64,000 nucleotides of DNA from Erythrobacter sp. (GTDB lineage Bacteria; Pseudomonadota; Alphaproteobacteria; Sphingomonadales; Sphingomonadaceae), in assembly GCF_030066995.1 (NCBI RefSeq), contig NZ_JASJAP010000006.1, forward strand, positions 186,001 through 250,000. The letters are read 5' to 3'. Positions within the stretch are counted from its first letter, which is position 1. Each line of letters starts with the position of its first letter. The translations under genes and the position numbers were made by a program. Shown here piece after piece: positions 16,428-24,819 of this stretch. A model generated the notes under the pieces. The model did not search any database. It saw only the letters and a program-made list of their open reading frames with translations, and was not told where the DNA came from.

Positions 16428-17054
16428 TCATGGCCGCCATGCGAGGAACCTTTCCAACAGCGCCAAGCCATAGGCCTGGCTCTTTTCCGGGTGGAACTGG
16501 ACGCCCAGCACGTTGTCGCGCGCGACTGCGGCGACCAGGCCCTCGCCGTGATCGGTCATCGCCGCGACATCGGCGGGGTTCTCGGCAAGGAAGTGGTAGG
16601 AGTGGAGGAAATACGCCTCGCCGGCCTCGATCACCTCGTGAAAGCGCGCATGCGGCAACAGCGCGACATCGTTCCAGCCCATATGCGGCACCTTGATGCG
16701 TGGATCGCTCGGCTCGATGCGGCGGACCTCGCCGGGGATCCAGCCCAGCCCCTTGTGCGAGCCAAACTCGAGGCCGCGATCCGCGAGGAGCTGCATGCCC
16801 ACGCAAATGCCAAGGAACGGCGCGCCGCCGACGGAGACACGCTCGGTCATCGCCTCGATCATGCCGGGCACTTTCTTCAGCCCGTCGCGGCAGGCCCTGA
16901 ACGCGCCCACGCCGGGCAGGACGATGCGATCCGCTGCGCGCACGACATTGGCGTCGGCGGTGACTTTGACATTGGCTCCCACCGCTTTGAGCGCGTTGTG
17001 CACCGAATGCAGGTTGCCCGCGCCGTAATCGACGAGCGCTACGATCTCAGGCAT
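16428..17054 (-). CDS. hisH: imidazole glycerol phosphate synthase glutaminase subunit HisH
   Basis: 208 residues, class I glutamine amidotransferase. N terminus EIVALVDYGAGNLHSV is typical. The nucleophile Cys84 lies in FLGICVGMQLL; His188 and Glu190 in VLGVQFHPEKSQ complete the triad. HisH supplies ammonia to HisF; here the two are separated by hisA and the membrane-protein pair. ATG 17054 gives the canonical start. Confidence 0.96.
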   Translation of the reverse strand: MPEIVALVDYGAGNLHSVHNALKAVGANVKVTADANVVRAADRIVLPGVGAFRACRDGLKKVPGMIEAMTERVSVGGAPFLGICVGMQLLADRGLEFGSHKGLGWIPGEVRRIEPSDPRIKVPHMGWNDVALLPHARFHEVIEAGEAYFLHSYHFLAENPADVAAMTDHGEGLVAAVARDNVLGVQFHPEKSQAYGLALLERFLAWRP

Positions 17055-17188
17055 TATTGGTTTGCGCTCGCCCATCCGGGCGAACGTCCTCGCTAGACGC
17101 CCTTCGCTTCGCTACGTGCCCGCCGCGGGCGGGCGGTCGCCCTTGCGGCTGCAACGCAGCCGTCTGGTTCCTGGCCAGCGCCCCGCCA

Positions 17189-17812
17189 CTAACCACCCAA
17201 TTGCCCCTTGGTGCTGGGCACGCTCTCGCCCTTGCGCGGGTCGCGCTCGACCGCGATGCGCATGGCGCGGGCGAACCCTTTGTAGAGGCTCTCGCAGATA
17301 TGGTGGTTGTTGGTGCCGTAGAGCAGCTCCATGTGCAGCGTCAGCCCGGCGCTCTGGGCGACCGAGTAGAACCAGTGCTCGATCAGCTCGGTGTCCCACT
17401 CACCCAGCTTTTCCTGCGTGAAGCCCGCCTTCCACACCAGATACGGGCGGCCCGAAATATCGAGCGCGACGCGGCTCAGCGTCTCATCCATCGGCGAATA
17501 GGCCGAGCCATATCGGGTGATGCCCGCCTTGTTGCCCAGCGCCTCGCTCAACGCCTGGCCGAGCGCAATGGCGCAATCCTCGGTCGTGTGGTGCTGATCG
17601 ACATGCAGGTCGCCCTCGACCTTCATCGTCACATCGATGAGCGAATGCTTGGAAAACTGCTCAACCATATGATCGAGAAAACCGATGCCGGTGGAGACAT
17701 CATACGCGCCCGTCCCATCGAGATTGACGCTGATCTCGATCCTTGTCTCGGCGGTGCCGCGCTTGATCGAACCCGTGCGCGGCGCGGTAAGGGAGGCGGG
17801 TTTGTCGGCCAT
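17189..17812 (-). CDS. hisB: imidazoleglycerol-phosphate dehydratase HisB
   Basis: 207 residues, the monofunctional (IGPD-only) form. Metal-binding motifs [17 protein letters not shown] and [17 protein letters not shown] are both intact, as are [13 protein letters not shown] and [12 protein letters not shown]. It catalyses dehydration of IGP to imidazole acetol phosphate. ATG 17812 is preferred over upstream starts, which lie in low-complexity sequence. First gene of the minus-strand his-tol series; its promoter should lie in 17813-18004, divergent to sspB. Confidence 0.96.
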   Translation of the reverse strand: MADKPASLTAPRTGSIKRGTAETRIEISVNLDGTGAYDVSTGIGFLDHMVEQFSKHSLIDVTMKVEGDLHVDQHHTTEDCAIALGQALSEALGNKAGITRYGSAYSPMDETLSRVALDISGRPYLVWKAGFTQEKLGEWDTELIEHWFYSVAQSAGLTLHMELLYGTNNHHICESLYKGFARAMRIAVERDPRKGESVPSTKGQLGG

Positions 17813-18004
17813 GCTGGCGCTATAGGCGGGTTGCGGGGCCGCGCAAGGGGGCGTGAGAGTGGCTCTGCAGCGTGGAAAACGGACTAACACGGACTGGCTG
17901 GCGCGCAGTGTCCAAGAAAATCAACAGTTGCGTCCATTCCGATTTACATTTGGGCGCACGAAAGCCTTGACCAGACCCGCGCGTGGCTTCACCACTGCTA
18001 GAGT

Positions 18005-18532
18005 ATGACGGATGAAACCCCCGACAGCCTCATCCCTTACGATGAGATAGTGCAGGAAGCGCTGCGCGCCGTCGTTGGCCGCGTCCTCGGCTCGATCGAG
18101 CAGGGCGGCGGGGAATTGCCCGGCAATCATCACTTCTACATCACGTTCAAGACCGCAGCGCCGGGCGTCTCGATCCCGCAGCATCTCAAAGAGCGGTTTC
18201 CCGACGAGATGACAATCGTGCTTCAGAACAAGTTCTGGGACCTGGAAGTGCGCAAGGAGGGCTTTTCGGTGGGCCTTTCTTTCAATCAGATCCCGGCCAA
18301 GCTTGATATTCCCTTCGCCGCGATCACCGCTTTCGTCGATCCGGCGGTCGATTTCGGCCTCCAGTTTCAGGCCACCGTCGCGGACATGGCACCCGAAGCG
18401 CATGAGAGCGCGGAAAACGACGGGGTTGGCGAGGACACCGGGAATGGCAGCCCCGGCGACGGCGCCAGCGACGACGATGACGATGGCGGCGGCTCAAACG
18501 TCGTGACCGTCGATTTCGGGCGCAAGAAATAG
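18005..18532 (+). CDS. sspB: SspB-family ClpXP adaptor (alphaproteobacterial type)
   Basis: 175 residues. Residues 1-120 carry the SspB core (GGGELPGNHHFYITFKT, DEMTIVLQNKFWDLEV, FSVGLSFNQIPAKLDIPF). An acidic flexible linker (DDDDD, Gly/Ser) follows, then the C-terminal ClpX-binding tail NVVTVDFGRKK, the layout known for SspB-alpha. It delivers ssrA-tagged and other substrates to ClpXP. Length agrees with alphaproteobacterial homologues. It is transcribed divergently from hisB. Confidence 0.93.
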   Translation: MTDETPDSLIPYDEIVQEALRAVVGRVLGSIEQGGGELPGNHHFYITFKTAAPGVSIPQHLKERFPDEMTIVLQNKFWDLEVRKEGFSVGLSFNQIPAKLDIPFAAITAFVDPAVDFGLQFQATVADMAPEAHESAENDGVGEDTGNGSPGDGASDDDDDGGGSNVVTVDFGRKK

Positions 18533-18564
18533 CGCCCGCGACGGGCACCTGGCGAACCCCTTTC

Positions 18565-18969
18565 ATGGTCAAGCCTCCCTCCCCTCGCGCGCGGACAAAG
18601 CCAGCGAAGAAGGAGCGCAAGGCGCGCGCGCCCGCTTTCCTGCCGAGCCCCGAGGCCACGACCAATCTGCTGATTGCCGATATCGTCCTGCGCGGGGCCT
18701 CCAACCTGTTCCGCAAGAGCGTTGAGCGAAAGGTCGCGCGCGCCAGCGTCGATGACGAGGAGGAGGCGGAGCGGCTGATCGACGGGCGGACCGCGCTGCG
18801 CACGCTGGGCCTTTACGGCGCGAGCCGACTGGCGACCCGGTCTCCGGCGGGTCTCGGCCTAGTTGCCGGAGGGCTGGTCTTGAAGACGCTGTACGATCGC
18901 GGAAAGGCGCGCCAGCAGCGAACGGCGCGCCAGCAGCAGAGGGCGCGCCGCGCAAGGCCCAAGCGCTGA
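18565..18969 (+). CDS. conserved basic protein of unknown function
   Basis: 134 residues. Both ends are strongly basic: the first 25 residues include RTKPAKKERKARAPAF, and the tail is [19 protein letters not shown]. The middle contains an amphipathic helix (NLLIADIVLRGASNLFRKSV) and a hydrophobic Gly-rich segment (GLGLVAGGLVLKTLYDRGK), possibly a membrane-associated hairpin. It lies 32 bp after sspB and may be cotranscribed. No family recognised. Confidence 0.65.
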   Translation: MVKPPSPRARTKPAKKERKARAPAFLPSPEATTNLLIADIVLRGASNLFRKSVERKVARASVDDEEEAERLIDGRTALRTLGLYGASRLATRSPAGLGLVAGGLVLKTLYDRGKARQQRTARQQQRARRARPKR

Positions 18970-19062
18970 GCCCCGCAGCAAAGCCACAAGCGCGCGGCTT
19001 CTTCCCCCGGCGTGCAGCTTGCGCCCCTTGATTTTGTGCTTTCACTTGCGGCAACGGGGCCT

Positions 19063-19728
19063 ATGCCAAACACCGCCGCCGCCAAGACCGATCCCGACAC
19101 CGACAAGCTCCACCGCCGGGGCCTGCTCTTCATCCTGTCTTCGCCCAGCGGCGCGGGCAAGACGACGCTTTCGCGCATGCTCCTGGACGCCGACCCCGAA
19201 ATCAAGCTCTCGATCAGCGCCACCACCCGCGCCCCTCGCCCCGGCGAAGTGGACGGGGTGCACTACCATTTCGTCTCCGAGGCGCGCTTCGATGTGATGG
19301 TGGAAGAGGACGAGTTCTACGAATGGGCCGAGGTTTTTGGCTATCGCTACGGCACGCCCAAGGGCGCGATCCGCGAAGGGCTCAAGAACGGGCAGGATTA
19401 CCTGTTCGACATTGACTGGCAGGGCACCCAGCAATTGAAGCAGAAGGACGATCAGGACGTCGTCACCGTCTTTGTCCTCCCGCCCAGCCTCTCCGAGCTA
19501 CGCCGCCGCCTGGAGGCGCGCGACCAGGATACGAAAGAGGTGATCGACGCGCGCATGGAGCGGGCCCGGGCGGAAATCAGCCACTGGGCCGAATACGATT
19601 ACGTCGTCATCAACGACGATATCGAGACGTGCTTTGACCGCGTGCGCGAAGTGCTCGACGCCGAACGCATGCGCCGCACCCGCCAGACCGGGCTCATCCC
19701 GTTCGTGCGCGAATTGATGGGCGGCTAG
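19063..19728 (+). CDS. gmk: guanylate kinase
   Basis: 221 residues. P-loop SSPSGAGKTTLSRML at residues 27-41. GMP-binding region SISATTRAPRPGEVDGVHYHF, then EWAEVFGYRYGTP and FDIDWQGTQQL, then lid residues RRRLEARDQD. It phosphorylates GMP/dGMP to GDP/dGDP. The frame is open upstream to 19012, but ATG 19063 avoids a non-conserved prefix. The next gene starts 10 bp later. Confidence 0.96.
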   Translation: MPNTAAAKTDPDTDKLHRRGLLFILSSPSGAGKTTLSRMLLDADPEIKLSISATTRAPRPGEVDGVHYHFVSEARFDVMVEEDEFYEWAEVFGYRYGTPKGAIREGLKNGQDYLFDIDWQGTQQLKQKDDQDVVTVFVLPPSLSELRRRLEARDQDTKEVIDARMERARAEISHWAEYDYVVINDDIETCFDRVREVLDAERMRRTRQTGLIPFVRELMGG

Positions 19729-19738
19729 CGACAACGAA

Positions 19739-20137
19739 ATGCGCAGCGCCGTGGTTCTGGAGGGGCTTGAGCTCACGCTTGACCTTGGCACCTACGCGCC
19801 TGGCGATGTGAAGCCCGACGCGCATCTCCTCGACATGACACTGACCATCGATCCCGCTTTGGCGCTCGTGCCCGGCGATGCGATGCGCCATGTCTTCGAC
19901 TATGACCCGCTGATCGCCGAAATCGACCGGCTGGCGCGCGATGGCCATTACGAAACGCAGGAATGGCTGATGACCCGCATCGCGCGGGCTTGCGCCGCCT
20001 ACGCGGTGATCGAGGCGGTGGAGTTGAAACTCTACAAGCGCCCCGTCCTGCGCGGATCGGACGGGCAAGGGTCGGGCACGCTGGGTGTGACGCTGTCGAT
20101 GGATCGCGCCGAGCTCGATACGCTTGCTGGCCATTAG
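19739..20137 (+). CDS. dihydroneopterin aldolase-family protein
   Basis: 132 residues, T-fold. VVLEGLELTLDLGTYAPGD matches the FolB N-terminal pattern (a strand with Gly then a surface loop), and VFDYDPLIAEIDRLARDGHYETQEWL corresponds to the helix with the conserved Glu/His region. AVELKLYKRPVL matches the catalytic-Lys strand (VxKPxA in FolB). It probably acts in folate synthesis, but several positions are non-canonical (KRP rather than KPxA), so a related role cannot be excluded. Confidence 0.78.
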   Translation: MRSAVVLEGLELTLDLGTYAPGDVKPDAHLLDMTLTIDPALALVPGDAMRHVFDYDPLIAEIDRLARDGHYETQEWLMTRIARACAAYAVIEAVELKLYKRPVLRGSDGQGSGTLGVTLSMDRAELDTLAGH

Positions 20138-20185
20138 CCCCCGCTTCCTATTGGAACTCATGGCCTAGCAGTCTATCGTGAAATC

Positions 20186-21133
20186 ATGTGGCGCACGCTT
20201 TTCCCCGCTCTCGCGCTGGCGCTTTGTCCCGTGCAATCGCTCTGGGCGCAGGCCTCCAGTGTCGCTGAGGGGCAAACGAAGGATGAATCTGGCGCAGAAA
20301 TCATCGTTCCCGGATCGCGCGACAAAGCGGCGCAGAAGAAGGCCATCAATCGCTATATTCGCGCCGTTATGCGCACCGAGCGCTCGGGCCAATACGCGCG
20401 CTTCGGCGCTCCCATCTGCCCCTCGGCCATCGGCTTTTCCGAGGGTGTCGATCTTCTAGTCGAAGAGCGCATTCGCGTGGTTGCCAGAGCTGCCGAGGTC
20501 TCCGTCGCTGAGGAAAACTGCGATCCCAACCTCCACGTTGTAATCGTCGAAGATGGCAAGGATGCGATAGGCGCTCTGCGTCGCAAGCATCGTGGCGCGT
20601 TCGGTCGAATGCGACCCTATGACCGCGAACAAATTGAGCGCGGGCCGGGACCGGTTTACAACTGGCATACGGTCCTCCCAATTTCATCAAGCGACGGGCG
20701 CAACCGGGGCATGATGGGAACAGGCTATGTTGGAGGCTTCGGTCCGGCCGCCGAGCAGCTGGGCGATCCCGCCTACAACGCCGCCGTGGTCCGAAGGGAT
20801 TCGCGGATCGTCCAGCCGAATAATCAGGAAATCAGACACGGCTTCGTGCTGATTGAGCGTGAGGCTGTGCGCGGGCTTTCGGTGACCCAGGTCGCCGACT
20901 TCGCCACCATGCGCGGACTGCTGAGCGCGACATCCGAGAGCAAAGAGCTGCAATCGGTCGACACGATCATGACGCTGTTCGACAGCCCTTTGCAGGAACG
21001 CCCGCCAAGCCTTCGAGAGTGGGACCTGGCCCTGCTGACCGCGCTCTACAAAGCCGCACCGGACATGAAGGCCCAGCGCCAGCGCTCGGAAATGGCGCGC
21101 ATCTTCGAAGCGACGTTGACACAGGACAACTAG
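20186..21133 (+). CDS. exported protein of unknown function
   Basis: 315 residues. Signal peptide at residues 1-22 (FPALALALCPVQSLWAQA). The mature part begins with a Glu/Asp-rich segment, then DKAAQKKAINRYIRAVM, RFGAPICPSAIGFSEG and EENCDPNLHVVIVEDG. The last looks like a strand pair with a possible Cys-Cys disulfide. Later: FATMRGLLSA and ALYKAAPDMKAQRQRSEMA. The pattern (basic helix, then CP.....G) recurs in exported proteins of sphingomonads that I know only as hypothetical. Function unknown. Confidence 0.7.
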   Translation: MWRTLFPALALALCPVQSLWAQASSVAEGQTKDESGAEIIVPGSRDKAAQKKAINRYIRAVMRTERSGQYARFGAPICPSAIGFSEGVDLLVEERIRVVARAAEVSVAEENCDPNLHVVIVEDGKDAIGALRRKHRGAFGRMRPYDREQIERGPGPVYNWHTVLPISSSDGRNRGMMGTGYVGGFGPAAEQLGDPAYNAAVVRRDSRIVQPNNQEIRHGFVLIEREAVRGLSVTQVADFATMRGLLSATSESKELQSVDTIMTLFDSPLQERPPSLREWDLALLTALYKAAPDMKAQRQRSEMARIFEATLTQDN

Positions 21134-21224
21134 GCGCGTCGAACGATGCGGATGGCGGCGCTGACGGGAGCGAACACTGGTCGCTGCGCGTCAAAGCCGG
21201 GCGCAGGCGACTGCCAAGATCGCT

Positions 21225-21827
21225 CTATTGCGGCGGAAAATCCTCAAGGATGCTTGCCACCCCGGCGCGCAGCACTTCGGGTTCCGGCAAAGTGACGCGG
21301 TCGAGCTGCGAACCGCTCAGCGTTTTGACGCCCGCGCCGTGCCACACGGGCGACCGGCGTTCGACGTCGAATATGTCGATCGCAAGCGTGCCCTTATTGT
21401 ACACGCGCACTTCGCTGACGGTCGCGGGCTGCGGGTAGAGTGCGGGGTAGAGGCCAGGATAATAGGGGCGCCCCCAGCGCCAATTGGCCGCGTTGCCGTA
21501 GAATCTCGTGGGGACCTGTGTAACCCGCTCTTCGCTGCGCGTGCCGACTGTAAAAGACACCGCAAAATCGGCCTCGGCGCGATCGGCAACATAGCGGTAG
21601 CCCTTTGCCTCAAGTTCGCCCTGTATCGCTCGGGCGATCTTGGGTTCGGCGGTCGGTGGAATAAGCGCTTCGCCAAAAACGGTCATCGGGCTGTCGCCCG
21701 CCCAGGAGAAGGTCTTGTACGCGGAAAAGTCCTGTTCGGCGTCAAAATCCGACGAGAACGAGGCGGTGCTCGCGCACGCGGCGAGAGCAAGGCTAGCAAC
21801 AAGCGCCAGGACGATTGGTTTGATCAT
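21225..21827 (-). CDS. DUF4136 lipoprotein
   Basis: 200 residues. Lipoprotein signal with lipobox SLALAAC (Cys18). DUF4136 hallmarks: FDAEQDFSAYKTFSWAGDSP after the Cys, IQGELEAKGYRYVADRAEAD and FAVSFTVGTRSEER. The C-terminal strand pair is GTLAIDIFDVERRSPVWHGA. Family members are outer-membrane or periplasmic lipoproteins of unknown role. It lies downstream of usg on the same strand across a 165-bp gap. Confidence 0.85.
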   Translation of the reverse strand: MIKPIVLALVASLALAACASTASFSSDFDAEQDFSAYKTFSWAGDSPMTVFGEALIPPTAEPKIARAIQGELEAKGYRYVADRAEADFAVSFTVGTRSEERVTQVPTRFYGNAANWRWGRPYYPGLYPALYPQPATVSEVRVYNKGTLAIDIFDVERRSPVWHGAGVKTLSGSQLDRVTLPEPEVLRAGVASILEDFPPQ

Positions 21828-21992
21828 GACGTCTTCCTCCCGAATGCCCCTGAACCGGGCGAGCTTTGTACCACCGCGTTCGCCGATGCGAAGCGCGTTT
21901 TTCGCAACAGAGCGCCGAGTGGCACCGATCGAGGTCGGCTAGTGCGCTGCGGGGGACTTTGGGCGACTTTGGGGCGACTTTGGGCCGAAGCC

Positions 21993-22271
21993 TTATTGCA
22001 GCGTGAATTCGTTGCCCACGGGGCGCAGCTCACGCGGGCCAAGACGCCGATCATGCGCGATGCGGACCGAGTGGATCGCGGCTTCGATCTCACGCCGCCA
22101 GTGGTCGAGGAACTTGAAGAGGACCGGGTAATCGGGGGCTTCGTCGTAATCCTGCCAGACAAATTCCTGAATGATCGAAGGATAGTCGGGGAGGAAGTAG
22201 AACACCTGCGCGGTGAGCAAGCCCTCGCCCTTGAGTTGACGTTCGAAGTCTCGATCTGCGTGGCCCGGCAT
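21993..22271 (-). CDS. usg: Usg family protein
   Basis: 92 residues, matching the small Usg family first noted beside trp genes in alphaproteobacteria. Seen: DFERQLKGEGLLTAQVFYFL, IQEFVWQDYDEAPDYPVLFK, FLDHWRREIEAAIHSVRIAH and the tail RPVGNEFTL. The family's function is unknown. No trp gene is adjacent here. Upstream (21951-21985) a GGGCGACTTTG-type motif is repeated on the plus strand downstream of the stop. Confidence 0.88.
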   Translation of the reverse strand: MPGHADRDFERQLKGEGLLTAQVFYFLPDYPSIIQEFVWQDYDEAPDYPVLFKFLDHWRREIEAAIHSVRIAHDRRLGPRELRPVGNEFTLQ

Positions 22272-22633
22272 ACGCCCTCCTGTGCCTTGCGCGCGGCGCT
22301 CCGGACCGCGCTCGTGGATCGCACACCATGCTGCAATTGGATTACGATTTGGTCAATTGTGTCCCGTTCAATCCACTGTGTATAATTTTCAATCTTTAGA
22401 GAGGCTTATATTGGCACTCTCTTGCGCGAGTGCCAGTGGGCGGGCTTGCTGGCGAAGGCGCTTTCCTACTCGCCTGAAACATGCCACGCTTTCGCCCACC
22501 GGGCGCGCTCCAAGCGAAAAGGCCGCTCTGCCCATCGGCAAAACGGCCTCAAAGGCACGCAAATCCTAGCGCCTTCGGATGCACTTGATCAACTAACTGC
22601 GATCTCGATCCCCGAGTCGCTGGCAGCAAACGC
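22272..22633 (+). promoter_or_regulatory. intergenic region with an orphan CIRCE-like promoter
   Basis: No convincing gene in 362 bp. On the plus strand a perfect TATAAT (22381-22386) lies 18 bp after TTGTGT (22357-22362). It is followed by the inverted repeat TTGGCACTC (22411-22419), 8 nt, GAGTGCCAG (22428-22436). The HrcA operator CIRCE is TTAGCACTC-N9-GAGTGCTAA, so arms match well and the spacer is one shorter. It would normally precede groESL or dnaK; here only non-coding sequence and convergent minus-strand genes follow. An AGGCCG...CGGCCT stem around 22520-22550 might end a short transcript. Confidence 0.55.
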
Positions 22634-23440
22634 TCAAGCCGTCGGATCGTTGAAGATTGCGGGCAGGGTCGCGTTGACGACACCGCCATCCACGGGGATC
22701 GTCGTTCCCACAACATAATCGCCCGCCCGGCTGGCGAGGTAGATCGCCGCCGCCGCCATGTCCTCCGGCGTGCCGATCCGCTTTGACGGGATGAGCGCCG
22801 CCGAGGCATCGGGCGCGTTCTTGGCGGCCTTGTTCATCTCGCTGGCAAAGGCGCCCGGCGCGATCGAGGTGCAGATGATGTTGTCCTTGATCAGGCGCGC
22901 GGCCATCCGCTTGGTGAGCTGAATAACCGCCGCTTTGGACGCCTGATAGGGATAGGTCTCCCACGGGTTGATCCTGAGGCCATCGATGGATGACACGTGG
23001 ATCACCTTGGCCGCGTGATCGCCCTTGGCCGCGGCGACCAGCAGGTCGTGCAGCTTTTGCGTCAGGAAGAACGGCGTCTTCACGTTGAGGTCCATGGTGC
23101 GGTGCCAGCCCGCCTCGCTGAACTCCAGATAGTCCTGACCCCAGGCAGCGCCCGCATTGTTGATGAGGATGTCGAGCTTGTCCTCGCGTTTCGCCATCTC
23201 GCTGGCGAGGTGCTCGATCCCGTCCATCTGGCTTAGGTCGGCGGGGATGCCGATCACTTTATCCGCGCCGAATTCATTGATGGTTTCTTCCATCTGCTCG
23301 ACCTTGCGCGCCGAGATATAGACCCTTGCGCAGCCCGCCGAGAGCAGGCCCTCGACGAACATCTTGCCGATGCCGCGCGATCCTCCGGTGACCAGCGCGA
23401 CGCGGCCATCAAGGCTGAAGAGCTTTTGTACGTCCATCAT
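22634..23440 (-). CDS. SDR-family oxidoreductase (classical)
   Basis: 268 residues. Nucleotide site TGGSRGIGKMF at residues 18-28, NNAG (ILINNAGAAWG), catalytic Ser in VIHVSSIDGL and the intact YQASK (Tyr-x-x-x-Lys). The C-terminal VGTTIPVDGGVVN is typical of 3-oxoacyl/3-hydroxyacyl-type SDRs. ATG 23440 or 23437. It is probably a hydroxyacyl or alcohol dehydrogenase in the acyl-CoA pathway of the neighbouring genes. It is 126 bp downstream of an acyl-CoA dehydrogenase gene, the gap containing a family A palindrome. Confidence 0.9.
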   Translation of the reverse strand: MMDVQKLFSLDGRVALVTGGSRGIGKMFVEGLLSAGCARVYISARKVEQMEETINEFGADKVIGIPADLSQMDGIEHLASEMAKREDKLDILINNAGAAWGQDYLEFSEAGWHRTMDLNVKTPFFLTQKLHDLLVAAAKGDHAAKVIHVSSIDGLRINPWETYPYQASKAAVIQLTKRMAARLIKDNIICTSIAPGAFASEMNKAAKNAPDASAALIPSKRIGTPEDMAAAAIYLASRAGDYVVGTTIPVDGGVVNATLPAIFNDPTA

Positions 23441-23466
23441 TGTTCTGTTCTCCCAAAGTGCAGAAG

Positions 23467-23551
23467 CGTCATTGCGAGCGGAGCGACGCAATCCAGCGCG
23501 CCCGGCTCAGCTGCTCTGGATTGCCGCGCCGCTTCGCGGCTCGCAATGACG
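23467..23551. repeat. interspersed palindromic repeat family A (copy 2)
   Basis: Arms CGTCATTGCGAGCGGAGCGA at 23467 and CGCGGCTCGCAATGACG ending at 23551, with inner GCAATCCAG / CTGGATTGC. About 85 bp, the most compact copy. Lies between two minus-strand genes of the acyl-CoA cluster. Confidence 0.88.
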
Positions 23552-23566
23552 CAAAGCTATCCTCGA

Positions 23567-24706
23567 TCAATACCCGCTCATCTCGGCCACGCGGCCCGCG
23601 TGGAAGAAAGCGTCGCCCAGGAACTCCTGCAAGGCTCGGTCGCGCTTCATGTAGAGGCCGATATCGTATTCGTCGGTCATGCCGATGCCGCCGTGCATCT
23701 GCACGCCTTCCTTGACCGCAAGGCCAGCGGCCTTGGCGACCTTGGCCTTGGCAACCGAGCTCATCAGCTCGGCGCTTTCGGCGCCCGCGTCAAGCAATTG
23801 CTGCGCCTTGATAACGACCGCGCGCGCGACTTCGACCTCGGAGTAAAGATGGCTGGCGCGGTGCTGAAGCCCCTGAAACTCGCCGATGAGCTTGCCGAAC
23901 TGCTTGCGCTGCTTGAGGTAGTCGATGGTGAGGTCCATCGCCCCGCGCGCCACGCCCACGCCCTCGGCCGCGGCGCCAATGCGGCCCGCTGTGAGCAATG
24001 CGTTCAGGATTGCGCGACCGCCATCGACCTCGCCGATCACCGCGTCGCCATCGAGCTCGACGCCCTCGAAGGCGATGTGGCTCGCCATCGAACTGTCGAC
24101 GAGGCGCACCGGGTTCTGCGTCATGCCCGCAGCGTCCTGGGGCACAGCGAAAAGCGTGACACCCTCTTCGTCCTCGTCCGACCCGCTCGTGCGCGCAGCG
24201 ACCACGATCATGTCCGAGCTTGCGCCCTGAACGACAAAGCTTTTCGAGCCCGACAGCCTGAAGCCGTTGCCCGACTTCTCCGCCTTGGTGGTGATGCGGC
24301 TGGGGCGGTGCTTGGCGGTCTCGTCGATCGCGACGGCAAAGACGCTTTCGCCCTCGATCAGGCCTGGCAGATAGCGCCCCTTCATGTCCGCCGAGCCATG
24401 CTTAAGCGCGGTTGCGGCCAGCACGGAAGAGGTAAGGAACGGCGAGGGCGTCAGGTTGCGACCGATCTCTTCGAGCACGATGCCCGCCTCGACATGGCCC
24501 AGCCCAAGCCCGCCATCGTCTTCATCGAGCAGCATGCCGGTAAAACCCATTTCGGCCATTTGCTTCCACAAGGCGTGGCCAAAGCCGTCCTTGCAATCGC
24601 GATCGCGCCAATGGCGCAGCTGTTTGGCGATGTTGCCTTCTTCGGCCATGAATCCGCTCGCCGTGTCGGCGAGCATGGCCTGATCTTCTGTGTGATACAG
24701 GGGCAT
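23567..24706 (-). CDS. acyl-CoA dehydrogenase, possible partner subunit of a heteromeric enzyme
   Basis: 379 residues. The acyl-CoA dehydrogenase fold is evident: FTGMLLDEDDGGLGLGHVEA, FAVAIDETAKHR, DSSMASHIAFEGVELDGDAV, RAILNALLTAGRIGAAAEGV, LKQRKQFGKLIGEFQGLQHR, and QMHGGIGMTDEYDIGLYMKR. The C-terminal EGG/YEG catalytic segment seen in its neighbour is not obvious. The next gene upstream encodes a complementary type. Such adjacent pairs form alpha2-beta2 enzymes in steroid and branched-chain acyl-CoA catabolism of actinobacteria; that analogy is inference. Confidence 0.88.
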   Translation of the reverse strand: MPLYHTEDQAMLADTASGFMAEEGNIAKQLRHWRDRDCKDGFGHALWKQMAEMGFTGMLLDEDDGGLGLGHVEAGIVLEEIGRNLTPSPFLTSSVLAATALKHGSADMKGRYLPGLIEGESVFAVAIDETAKHRPSRITTKAEKSGNGFRLSGSKSFVVQGASSDMIVVAARTSGSDEDEEGVTLFAVPQDAAGMTQNPVRLVDSSMASHIAFEGVELDGDAVIGEVDGGRAILNALLTAGRIGAAAEGVGVARGAMDLTIDYLKQRKQFGKLIGEFQGLQHRASHLYSEVEVARAVVIKAQQLLDAGAESAELMSSVAKAKVAKAAGLAVKEGVQMHGGIGMTDEYDIGLYMKRDRALQEFLGDAFFHAGRVAEMSGY

Positions 24707-24725
24707 TTTTGTCCTCCCTCACTAG

Positions 24726-24797
24726 GCGTCACCCCGACGCAGGCCGGGTCCAGAATGCTACGTCGCAGCTGGATCCCGGCCTGCGCCGGGATGACGC
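24726..24797. repeat. interspersed palindromic repeat family E
   Basis: GCGTCACCCCGACGCAGGCC at 24726 pairs with GGCCTGCGCCGGGATGACGC ending at 24797. The inner arms GGGTCCAG and CTGGATCCC also pair. A single copy in this window, of a type common between alphaproteobacterial genes. Confidence 0.8.
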
Positions 24798-24819
24798 ACA
24801 GTTGCAGTCCTGTGCTGGT

